Of a stretch of DNA of 22,386 nucleotides, positions 14,490-21,300 are shown piece by piece. The notes beneath the pieces were generated by a model that saw only the letters and a program-made list of their open reading frames with translations, ran no database searches and was not told the DNA's origin. The stretch is from positions 1 through 22,386 of the IMG/VR virus record IMGVR_UViG_3300020183_000502, one strand, 5' to 3'. A program made the position numbers and the translations under genes. Within the stretch, counting starts at the first letter, position 1, and every line of letters begins with the position of its first letter. Origin of the DNA: a virus.

Positions 14490-15293
14490 TTATCCCGTCA
14501 TCATATCAGGAGGCAATTCGTATGAGGATATTATCTGATCTTCAAGTTGTGCTATTTCTTTTTCCGCTTCTGCTGCGATAGAACCGCCTCTTAATTGAAC
14601 ACCACCAGGTAAAGAAATACCATCAAACTTAGATAGATTTAAACCCCATTGTCTTTTTATAAGAGCTGTAAAATACTTTTTAAGCATTCTATCGTTATAA
14701 ATTTCAGGATATAAATCTGGATCAAGATTTACATAAGCTTCAATCGCAATGTATGTTCCGGCTTTTAATGAAGTCCAATCTGTTTCGATGTAAAGTTTAT
14801 TTGTGACTTTATTGAATCGAATAGTTCTTTCTGGATCAAACATCATCTCAATAAGTCTGATGTATCTCTTAGTTAGATCATAGTTAGCAATTGGAGTAGA
14901 ATTAATAAATCCTAAATTTGTGTTAATACCATAAACATCGTTCAATGCTAACTGATATCTAATATCAAATAGCTCATTTGAGTTTAAAGAACCAAAAGGA
15001 AAAACTCTAATAATTGATAAAATATCGTATCCAGTAGGCTTGCTACTATTTGATCCTACTATTGGACCGAAATTAGTAGTGTCGATATACTTATTAGCCA
15101 AGTCATTGGCTGTTAGTTGATAAGAGAAAAATGCTTTCTCTACGCCATCAAAATGACGTTCTGAGAAGAACTGTAGCGCATCATCAAGTCTATCGCTAGC
15201 CTGCTCGTAATCGACATTAATTTCGATTACGGGTGCTCCCAACTGTCTATAAGCGTAGTCTATAAGAGATTGTCTTGAATTAGGCTGTGCCAT
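14490..15293 (-). CDS. 13: Neck protein gp13
   Basis: This 267-aa head-completion protein works with gp14 to close the filled head. Diagnostic stretches are S-L-I-D-Y-A-Y-R-Q-L-G-A-P-V-I-E-I-N-V-D near the start, a following D-R-L-D-D-A-L-Q-F-F-S-E-R-H-F-D-G-V-E-K-A-F, and the middle L-T-K-R-Y-I-R-L-I-E-M-M-F and A-I-E-A-Y-V-N-L-D-P segments, as in marine T4-like gp13. I chose the ATG at 15291-15293. A GTG six codons upstream (15309-15311) would extend the frame, but it lies above the late-promoter box that ends 5 bp before the ATG, and the conserved sequence starts at M-A-Q-P-N-S-R. No Shine-Dalgarno sits at a normal distance from the chosen ATG. Confidence 0.94.
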   Translation of the reverse strand: MAQPNSRQSLIDYAYRQLGAPVIEINVDYEQASDRLDDALQFFSERHFDGVEKAFFSYQLTANDLANKYIDTTNFGPIVGSNSSKPTGYDILSIIRVFPFGSLNSNELFDIRYQLALNDVYGINTNLGFINSTPIANYDLTKRYIRLIEMMFDPERTIRFNKVTNKLYIETDWTSLKAGTYIAIEAYVNLDPDLYPEIYNDRMLKKYFTALIKRQWGLNLSKFDGISLPGGVQLRGGSIAAEAEKEIAQLEDQIISSYELPPDMMTG

Positions 15294-15298
15294 TATTT

Positions 15299-15306
15299 TA
15301 TTTATG
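15299..15306 (-). promoter_or_regulatory. Late promoter abutting the gene 13 start
   Basis: CATAAATA on the minus strand, then AAATA, then the gene 13 ATG: a gap of exactly 5 bp. With T4 late geometry (box at -13 to -6) the first transcribed base would be the A of the ATG. The neck-terminase genes 13 to 17 would be served from here. Confidence 0.65.
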
Positions 15307-15318
15307 CACACCTATAAA

Positions 15319-15858
15319 TCAAGTTTTTTGGTTTGCTTGATCCTTTGGAAGTACTTCTGGTAATGTTACAGATAATTTATCTAAATCTTCCTTAGCTAAA
15401 GATTCTATCATTTTTTTACGAGAATCATTATCAGTTGTTTTTTCTATTGTTACAGGAATATAATTACTGAATCCTGGCATATTTAAAGGACATGAAAGTT
15501 TTGGATAATCCAGTTTTGAATATTTTTGACTTTCTGCAATTAACCAGGTTCCCTCCTTATCCCCACATCCGCATGCCCCGCAAAAATGCTTTCCTTCCGT
15601 AGCTGAATTGTTTAGGGCTGGGCATTTACCGATATTTCCACCAACAGACTCTGTTCCAAAACAACTAGCAACTCTAAGTCGTTTAGTGTCTAAATCAGTA
15701 ACATTGTCAGAAAATCCCCTAGAAATCATAGCAGATGCAAATGATTTTATTTGCTCTATTGTATTTGGCTGCTGTATATTGATATTATCTTTATTTGGCG
15801 GCTGTATATTATTTTTACTCACTCGTTGAATCGACAAACCATTTTTAAAAAAATTCAT
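15319..15858 (-). CDS. Cys-cluster protein, putative metal-binding, function unknown
   Basis: This 179-aa protein has no function I recognise. The first 60 residues are Asn/Gln-rich and contain a short tandem repeat (N-I-Q-P-P-N-K-D-N-I, then N-I-Q-Q-P-N). Residues 62-135 form a compact block with six cysteines: C66, C79, C93, C96, C98 and C123, with H91. It includes H-F-C-G-A-C-G-C-G-D-K-E-G and S-C-P-L-N-M-P-G-F. The CxxCxC core suggests a zinc site or an iron-sulfur cluster. The C-terminal 40 residues are charged. It lies between a baseplate-associated gene and gene 13, overlapping the former by one base (TAATG), so it is co-expressed with virion genes. Virion component or assembly factor are both possible. 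Confidence 0.7.
   Translation of the reverse strand: MNFFKNGLSIQRVSKNNIQPPNKDNINIQQPNTIEQIKSFASAMISRGFSDNVTDLDTKRLRVASCFGTESVGGNIGKCPALNNSATEGKHFCGACGCGDKEGTWLIAESQKYSKLDYPKLSCPLNMPGFSNYIPVTIEKTTDNDSRKKMIESLAKEDLDKLSVTLPEVLPKDQANQKT
15762..15810. repeat. Short direct repeat, 30-bp period
   Basis: TATTTGGCTGCTGTATATT (15762-15780) recurs at 15792-15810 with one mismatch (TATTTGGCGGCTGTATATT), exactly 30 bp later. It is coding sequence and gives a 10-residue repeat (N-I-Q-P-P-N / N-I-Q-Q-P-N) in the N-terminal linker of the Cys-cluster protein. It is probably a slippage or unequal-recombination duplication in a flexible region. Confidence 0.75.
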
Positions 15859-16562
15859 TAAATCGTAACTCCATTAATATAATAAAACGCAAAATTACCA
15901 CTAATCATAGAAAATTTTACAATTTTGTTCAAAGTATTATCATCAAATCCACTGACCGGAGCAAATTCTATTGATGTTATCGTTGTCTTATATCTATCTG
16001 CTCCACAGACACTTTCATTCCATAATCCAGAAGAATTATCGGTTAAAGTAGTATCTTCAATACAATCTACAATTTCATTCACAAAAGAAATTCCACCGTA
16101 ATATTGTAGTCCCCCCGTAAAACCATAATGTTTACTTAAAGAATCACTCAAATAGGACCAATTTTTTATTCCTGAAGGTTGAGTAAGCAAATACCATCCT
16201 TCTCCTAAAGTTAATGTAATTCCTAAAGGAGAAGTAGATAAGGTATAACCAAGAAGAGTTTCTCCACCAGAATTTAAGAATGGATATAATGGCGTTGTAC
16301 CATTCCAAGCTGGTCCGCTTATCATGGAATTGTTATTTACTTCTTCAAACCAATGATGAATCATATTCATACTTAATGTTTGTTGAACATAAAATATTTC
16401 TTGTAATTCGTTTAATTCAGATGCTTGTAATTTTTTACCTGGTTTAAATCCAATCAGGTTATAATTTTTTTTGGTTTCAGAATCTACACTATTACTCCAT
16501 TCTCTGCTTGAGTATGGATAATCAGTTAAAGGAAACTGGTTTTCGAATGGGTAATTGCTCAT
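15858..16562 (-). CDS. Baseplate or tail-fibre-associated protein, unassigned
   Basis: In this 234-aa protein the best clue is the G-F-K-P-G-K-K-L-Q-A-S-E-L-N-E-L-Q-E-I-F segment near residues 38-57. It resembles the N-terminal 'KPG-x-x-x-Q-x-x-E-L-N-x-x-Q' motif of phage structural proteins annotated with DUF4815-like or fibre-attachment domains. The remainder is beta-rich and aromatic (W-F-E-E-V-N-N-N-S-M, G-W-Y-L-L, Y-Y-I-N-G-V at the end), as in fibre or wedge proteins. It follows the gp8-like gene by 1 bp, in the place where T4 carries genes 9 to 12 (fibre sockets and short fibres), so a fibre-network or adaptor role is plausible. A late box lies 84 bp upstream within the previous gene. 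Family membership is from memory. Confidence 0.55.
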   Translation of the reverse strand: MSNYPFENQFPLTDYPYSSREWSNSVDSETKKNYNLIGFKPGKKLQASELNELQEIFYVQQTLSMNMIHHWFEEVNNNSMISGPAWNGTTPLYPFLNSGGETLLGYTLSTSPLGITLTLGEGWYLLTQPSGIKNWSYLSDSLSKHYGFTGGLQYYGGISFVNEIVDCIEDTTLTDNSSGLWNESVCGADRYKTTITSIEFAPVSGFDDNTLNKIVKFSMISGNFAFYYINGVTI

Positions 16563-16563
16563 T

Positions 16564-18429
16564 TTAGATGGTGAATATTAAGGTTAGATTTGACTTATCT
16601 TGGTTGTAAGTAGTATTCGTTGCAAAAAGAACATCGCAGTCTTGGATATTTATACTAGATGCGGTTATGCCTGTTATATTGAATGTTCCGCTGTTAGTAT
16701 TTGCATTTTCAAAATACAGAGTAGTTCCAGATGTTATTCCGTATGATTCAAAATATGATATTTCAGCAGTTCCAGTTGAACCAGTGAAGTTTTTAAATCC
16801 CACAGAATAACTTGAGGTTGGTTTATAATTTACAAACTCCGTATCTCCAGAACCTATGTCCTTATCAAAAAGCGATTTATTTGCATAATAATTATCGTTA
16901 ATTGAAGAAGGATCAGTTACAAAGACTAATGAATCTTGTGTTAAATCAGAAGAAGAACCAGAAGATACTGATATGGTTACTGTAGAACTAGACTTTGTAG
17001 CTTCTTTGGAATCTCTGAAAACCTTGGGAGCAATTCTATATCCATTAGAATTCTTCACCCCTGTTAAGAGGAAAGCCGAGTCAAATGTATATGTTGAACC
17101 AGCACTAGGTATAGTTGTCTGGATCTTTGCAGTTGTTATGGTTGCGTTGACTGCGATGCTTTCCGTTCGTAGTAAATCATACACAGAAAGATAGCTTTCT
17201 CCTGTGGATGTTATAGGTGCTAGATTAAACTGTAAGCTAGCCAAGCACACTGAAAAATCGCCAGATGAAGCAGATCCGGTTGCAGTTACCAAATTTATTG
17301 CTTCAACATAAGTTATATTGCTACTTGATAATTGGCCTTCTAATTCTACACCAGTAACTTTCCAACCTTTATTGCTTCCAATATAGGTGGTTGTTAAATA
17401 CGCTTTGCACGACCCTATATTACCATCGGTTACAAGAGTAACCTCTGGTCTTTCTTCGCTGACATAGTAAGAAATAGAAGAGTCAACATTAAGAATAGCA
17501 TTTAAAATACAACCAGAATTTACGCTGGTTAAAATATCATAATTTTTCTTAAAAATATTTGTGGATGCATATCCAGCAGATCCACCGGATGAATAACTTA
17601 ATTTAGCAGTAACATCAGCATATGTTGCTCCACAGGGAGTGCATCCGCTTGTGGATGAGATATTAAAAAATCCTCCCAATTCGGTGCTGGTAACAGAATT
17701 TTTAAATACTGGATGAAAATCTGTAAGTGCTCCAAGATGCTCGCATGCCCAAGCATTTGCTACCTTGAATGCCCCGTAAATATCTCCTCTGGCATATGTC
17801 TTACCTGTCATCGGCTCGACAAAATCCTGCTTATAGTACAAGCAGCATGTTCCATAAGTCAATCCAGAGGAACCGTAAATGGTATTTACAGCGTCGGCTG
17901 GAAGTTGATTATCAGCAGTTACGCCTCTAAAATTAAACAGAGACTCAATACCCACAATTTTTACAAAATTGGCTGAAAGTGGTTCGTCATTATAATTGAT
18001 TTTAATCCACTTATATCCATCCTCCATTTCGATAACAGTTCCGTTTGAACCGGATGGAGTAAACTTCGATGGATTATTAGCATTTCTATCAGAGAAAAGG
18101 TTATTAGTATTATTTTCTAGGCAAAGAAATAATTCTCCACTTGTAGAATTGAAGCATGTGCTAGATTTAATATCTGGATCTGTTGAGTCATAAACCTTAA
18201 AGCTTTTTCCTGCCGCCCAATCATTTCTTTCAAAAGCTGCAAATATATCGCTTATTCCTACCCTCTTAATAAGACTTGAGACATTAGCAGCTCTTTGAGC
18301 GAGTCTGGTATCCTTACTGACATATCCAACCCCATCCACTCCAAGACCAACGTATAGATCGTCAGTAATGGCATTAGATAGGAATCTAGCAATAGATGAT
18401 GAATATCTGGACGCAGAATCGTTTCTCAT
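16564..18429 (-). CDS. 8: Baseplate wedge protein gp8-like, extended
   Basis: At 621 aa this is nearly twice T4 gp8 (334 aa). The first 150 residues follow the gp8 plan: a short helix with R-F-L-S-N-A-I-T-D-D-L-Y-V-G-L-G, L-I-K-R-V near 53-57, R-N-D-W-A-A-G-K-S-F-K-V-Y-D at 68-81 (T4 has R-R-D-W-G-D-T-R-Y), a 'C-F-N-S-T-S-G-E-L-F-L-C-L' strand pair (T4 V-V-C-N-S-A-P-Y), then G-T-V-I-E-M-E-D-G-Y-K-W (T4 T-I-E-P-G-D-G-Y-V-W). Residues from about 190 to 620 are Ser/Thr-rich beta sequence with clustered cysteines (C195-C196, C229, C263, C266) and no T4 match known to me. gp8 dimers brace the wedge arms. The ATG lies 5 bp after a late box, with no Shine-Dalgarno. Confidence 0.75.
   Translation of the reverse strand: MRNDSASRYSSSIARFLSNAITDDLYVGLGVDGVGYVSKDTRLAQRAANVSSLIKRVGISDIFAAFERNDWAAGKSFKVYDSTDPDIKSSTCFNSTSGELFLCLENNTNNLFSDRNANNPSKFTPSGSNGTVIEMEDGYKWIKINYNDEPLSANFVKIVGIESLFNFRGVTADNQLPADAVNTIYGSSGLTYGTCCLYYKQDFVEPMTGKTYARGDIYGAFKVANAWACEHLGALTDFHPVFKNSVTSTELGGFFNISSTSGCTPCGATYADVTAKLSYSSGGSAGYASTNIFKKNYDILTSVNSGCILNAILNVDSSISYYVSEERPEVTLVTDGNIGSCKAYLTTTYIGSNKGWKVTGVELEGQLSSSNITYVEAINLVTATGSASSGDFSVCLASLQFNLAPITSTGESYLSVYDLLRTESIAVNATITTAKIQTTIPSAGSTYTFDSAFLLTGVKNSNGYRIAPKVFRDSKEATKSSSTVTISVSSGSSSDLTQDSLVFVTDPSSINDNYYANKSLFDKDIGSGDTEFVNYKPTSSYSVGFKNFTGSTGTAEISYFESYGITSGTTLYFENANTNSGTFNITGITASSINIQDCDVLFATNTTYNQDKSNLTLIFTI
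16647..16654 (-). promoter_or_regulatory. Internal late promoter in the end of the gp8-like gene
   Basis: An exact TATAAATA on the minus strand lies 84 bp upstream of the next ATG (16562), within the 3' end of the gp8-like coding sequence. It could drive the 234-aa and Cys-cluster genes. It is a coding position (Ser-Ile-Asn-Ile), so it is less certain than the intergenic boxes. Confidence 0.55.
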
Positions 18430-18434
18430 ATTAG

Positions 18435-18442
18435 TATTTATT
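18435..18442 (-). promoter_or_regulatory. Late promoter abutting the gp8-like start
   Basis: AATAAATA on the minus strand overlaps the stop codon of the preceding gene (18441-18443), followed by CTAAT and the ATG: a 5-bp gap, as at genes 6 and 13. The predicted transcript would start at the A of the ATG, with no leader. Confidence 0.65.
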
Positions 18443-19193
18443 AACTTAAAACGATGGCGTATGGAGATAACTTTTCAGACGCTGTTATTGCGGTGGATAT
18501 TACTGATTTTTCTGCTCTTACCAGATTGAAATAAAACCCCATTGGTTTGAGTAATGCCTTGAAATCGTCTTCGTATTTTTCGGGTATATCTGCCTGTATT
18601 AAAATTGACCTATCCTGTTTATCTGTACCATTTGTTAAGTAGGTTTCGTTCAAAGAAGCAGCATTCAAAGTCATGGTATCTGTACCGTAATTCAAAGAAA
18701 AATCATCAAGTTCTGAATTAAAAAATGTCTTTATGAAATAACGATAAGAATCTTCAGTACCCTTTATACCCACAAATCTTGTTTTATTTGATATTAAGAA
18801 TTCTCTTAATAATTGTTCATCTTCAAAATCAGAAAAATCAAAGTCTGAAAATAAAGAAGAATAGTATTCTTTTAGATAATTTTTGTTAGTAACATAAACA
18901 TCTTGAATATTTTCATAATTTGGAGTTAAGTTCAATCCAGATTGTGAAAACAAAAAATTATAAAGTTCTTGTATAAAATCGACTATTTTTGCTTCAGAAT
19001 TAGTTTGAGTTTCGTCAAGAATCCATTGTGGAAAATGATGAGAAATGCTGTAAGTATAATTTAGATTATTACTTACTTTTTTCTGTGAATAGGCTGCATT
19101 TATCAAACCAAGAGCGTACTCTGCCCCTGCTTCTAAATTGTATTCAGTAAGAGCAAATGTTTGATCTTTGTTTTGATTAAAAAATATAATCAT
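18441..19193 (-). CDS. 7: Baseplate wedge protein, gp7 / P2 gpI-like (short form)
   Basis: This 250-aa protein lies directly after gp6. T4 gp7 is 1032 aa, but simple contractile tails use a short equivalent (P2 gpI). Supporting features are an early F-P-Q-W-I-L-D-E segment near 54-61, a helical L-Y-N-F-L-F-S-Q-S-G-L run near 77-87, and a V-G-I-K-G-T-E-D-S-Y-R-Y-F-I-K-T-F-F block near 141-158. The last resembles the 'K-G-T-x-x-x-I-x-x-x-F' motif common in gp7/gpI-type wedge proteins. The family forms the heterotrimer with two gp6 chains in each wedge. Its ATG overlaps the gp6 stop (ATGA), indicating coupled synthesis at matched amounts. The assignment rests mainly on synteny and this motif. 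Confidence 0.65.
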   Translation of the reverse strand: MIIFFNQNKDQTFALTEYNLEAGAEYALGLINAAYSQKKVSNNLNYTYSISHHFPQWILDETQTNSEAKIVDFIQELYNFLFSQSGLNLTPNYENIQDVYVTNKNYLKEYYSSLFSDFDFSDFEDEQLLREFLISNKTRFVGIKGTEDSYRYFIKTFFNSELDDFSLNYGTDTMTLNAASLNETYLTNGTDKQDRSILIQADIPEKYEDDFKALLKPMGFYFNLVRAEKSVISTAITASEKLSPYAIVLS

Positions 19194-20914
19194 GTTACTG
19201 TTAGTGAAACACTATAGCTTATGGCCATATTATTTTTTGGCGTTATTGTTTGCGAAGATGAAGTTAATGTCAAAGTAAAGGTTGAAGAAGCAGTATATGT
19301 GCTATAGAAGATTATATCTCCATTTGTTGGATTAAAAACTCCTACCTTATCTTTTACTAAAGTATCAGAAGAATTATATGCTCCAATGTACTTGTATCCA
19401 TTAAGACCTGGAACATTAGTTGTTGTGTTTTTGAATTTAACTTGATTTGCTGATAGGCTTGTAGTTACCAAATCAGTAGTAAAACTGCTGATACCATTGT
19501 AGAATCTAACTATTCTGCTGCTATCAAAATCTACTTCCTTATCAACAGTAACAGTTATATTTGAAAGCTGGACTGAAAGTGCTGGATTTTTTGTCATTAT
19601 GGTATACGCAATATCAGATTTTGACAAAGAATTGTTAAATTTTTCAGATCCGTATTGAGTTTCCAGTTCATCTATAAGTTCTGTTTTTAAAACTCCAGAG
19701 GAAATATTTGTTTTACTTGAATCATAAGAAACAGAAATACTGAGTGATCCTGTAAATGAATCCGCCTCAAGATAGGTAACATTTATACCAGAAATAGATT
19801 TTGATTTTAGATTAGCAGTTAAAGATTCTACCTGAGTAGAATCTGCTAACAAATCTATTACGGAGTAATAAACTGTTCCGTAATTATTATTGTAATCCTC
19901 CCCATCAAAAACTGATATAGAATTGTCGATATCTGTGTATGAGGCCAGATAAGAAGAATTTGCAATTTCTACTTCGTAATCGCTTTGTGTAACTAGCGAA
20001 TTATTGCTATAATATCTTGTTCCAATATACTTCAGGTAATCGATATCAGGTTCATCAAATCCTCCGTATGAAGCAACTGAGCTAACGGATACATTTGGTA
20101 TGCTGATGGTATTATTGGATTTAAACTGTTCTATAGAGCTAAAGGTTATATTGTTACCTTCCTCTCCAGAAGCAATGACATAAGAAATTTTTACCGTATT
20201 TGTAGAGATTATAGATTTACCAACAGAGTTTATATCTTGGCTGGTAAGATCTTTTCCAAATTTTACATAATAATGCTCCCCGCTTTTTACTACAAAGAAT
20301 ACCTCAGAATCTTCGTTGGTTCCTTTTACTTGATTGAGAGTATTATTTGCCCAATATCTACCATCAACACTAATAGAAACAGTTCTAAAATCTACATCCT
20401 TATCTGGAATTTTATATTCTTGCTTATCTAAATCGACAGTAACAGTTACTTCTTTTACTAAACTAGTTCCACCATAAAATTCTAATGTCTTTGATAAATC
20501 TATGGTAGTTTTTGGCCCAATGTGATAAAAATAAATTTTGGTATTATTTTGACTAGTTCCTTCAAAAGTGGCAAATCGATCAATCTGAGCCAGTTCGTTA
20601 GAATTTGACTTAGTAAAGGTTATCAATGCCAACGAAGACTTCTTTGTTGGAGGAGTAAACCCAGAAGTTTGCAGGAGTTTGGATACAGAATCTAAATTTT
20701 TAGCACTGGAGATAAAAGATTCATTGCTCAAAACATGAAGATAATGCATCCAAATGAGATTGTTGTATGAAAACAACCTTAAAACCATATCGACAGCCGT
20801 ACCCTGGCTGTCTAGATCAAACTGCTGACCTACAGCGGTTGTCTTTAGGTATGTTGTTAAATTTTGCTTTAATTTGTCAAAATCTAAGTCTACAAGGTTA
20901 ATTGGTTGATCCAT
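19190..20914 (-). CDS. 6: Baseplate wedge protein gp6 (baseplate J family)
   Basis: This 574-aa protein (T4 gp6 is 660 aa) forms the inner baseplate ring, two copies per wedge. N-terminal conservation is clear: F-D-K-L-K-Q-N-L-T-T-Y-L near 12-23, F-D-L-D-S-Q-G-T-A-V-D-M-V-L-R-L-F-S-Y-N at 32-51 (T4 Y-D-F-E-G-S-R-L-N-V-L-C-D-L-L-A-Y-N) and N-E-S-F-I-S-S-A-K-N-L near 64-74. The baseplate-J core signature sits at 284-313: G-G-F-D-E-P-D-I-D-Y-L-K, then T-R-Y-Y, then L-V-T-Q-S-D-Y-E (T4 R-C-V-T-A-T-D-Y-D). The C-terminal 150 residues are beta-rich and shorter than in T4. It starts 8 bp after the gp25-like gene, with a late box 5 bp from the ATG and no Shine-Dalgarno. Confidence 0.94.
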   Translation of the reverse strand: MDQPINLVDLDFDKLKQNLTTYLKTTAVGQQFDLDSQGTAVDMVLRLFSYNNLIWMHYLHVLSNESFISSAKNLDSVSKLLQTSGFTPPTKKSSLALITFTKSNSNELAQIDRFATFEGTSQNNTKIYFYHIGPKTTIDLSKTLEFYGGTSLVKEVTVTVDLDKQEYKIPDKDVDFRTVSISVDGRYWANNTLNQVKGTNEDSEVFFVVKSGEHYYVKFGKDLTSQDINSVGKSIISTNTVKISYVIASGEEGNNITFSSIEQFKSNNTISIPNVSVSSVASYGGFDEPDIDYLKYIGTRYYSNNSLVTQSDYEVEIANSSYLASYTDIDNSISVFDGEDYNNNYGTVYYSVIDLLADSTQVESLTANLKSKSISGINVTYLEADSFTGSLSISVSYDSSKTNISSGVLKTELIDELETQYGSEKFNNSLSKSDIAYTIMTKNPALSVQLSNITVTVDKEVDFDSSRIVRFYNGISSFTTDLVTTSLSANQVKFKNTTTNVPGLNGYKYIGAYNSSDTLVKDKVGVFNPTNGDIIFYSTYTASSTFTLTLTSSSQTITPKNNMAISYSVSLTVT

Positions 20915-20919
20915 AAAAC

Positions 20920-20927
20920 TATTTATT
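20920..20927 (-). promoter_or_regulatory. Late promoter abutting the gene 6 start
   Basis: AATAAATA on the minus strand contains the stop codon of the gp25-like gene (20923-20925). It is followed by GTTTT and the ATG, a 5-bp gap. By T4 geometry the start point would be the A of the ATG. Confidence 0.65.
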
Positions 20928-21300
20928 TGATCAAGAATTTAAAGGTTGAATTAGTCAAAACCTTGCTATTCTGGTCATCAATAGAATATGAAACATTAAC
21001 CGAAACTCTTCTGTTAAAGATATTACTCTTATCAACTGTGAATTGAACATTCTTTATGCCTTTTATAATAAACTTGCATTTGTTCTGTAAAAAATTAATA
21101 ATATAATATTCTCTAGCCACATTTTTATTGAACCTTATTTCATCGATAGGAGATCCGAGAGTATTATCAAATCTAATTTCATACTTTTTAGTTAAAGATA
21201 TTTGCTTTACCTGTTGATTGGTAAATGCAATTCTACTATAGGTAGAAATATCATTTTTTTGATTTATCTTAAAAAGTATGTCTAGATCTTTTAAGCTCAT
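20923..21300 (-). CDS. 25: Baseplate wedge protein, gp25-like (P2 gpW family)
   Basis: This 125-aa protein (T4 gp25 is 132 aa) belongs to the lysozyme-like-fold sheath initiator family that bridges gp6 to the first sheath ring. The N-terminal pattern D-L-D-I-L-F-K-I-N, then N-D-I-S, then a Q-Q-V-K-Q-I-S-L-T-K-K-Y-E-I-R-F-D-N-T-L-G-S-P segment fits the gp25 layout (helix, 'I-x-x-L-L-x-T-x-x-x-E-R-x-F-x-P-x-x-G'). The final strands (R-V-S-V-N-V-S-Y-S-I) also fit. The Glu-Pro-Arg triplet typical of the family is not visible; the matching place reads K-F-I-I-K-G-I-K. Gene order (this, then gp6, then the gp7-like gene) equals W-J-I in P2, which strengthens the call. Its ATG overlaps the previous stop (ATGA). 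Confidence 0.68.
   Translation of the reverse strand: MSLKDLDILFKINQKNDISTYSRIAFTNQQVKQISLTKKYEIRFDNTLGSPIDEIRFNKNVAREYYIINFLQNKCKFIIKGIKNVQFTVDKSNIFNRRVSVNVSYSIDDQNSKVLTNSTFKFLIK

Noticed and set aside
15294-15311. GTG start giving six more residues at the N-terminus of gp13
   Set aside because: It would place the late-promoter box inside the gene, and the conserved gp13 sequence begins at the ATG at 15293.
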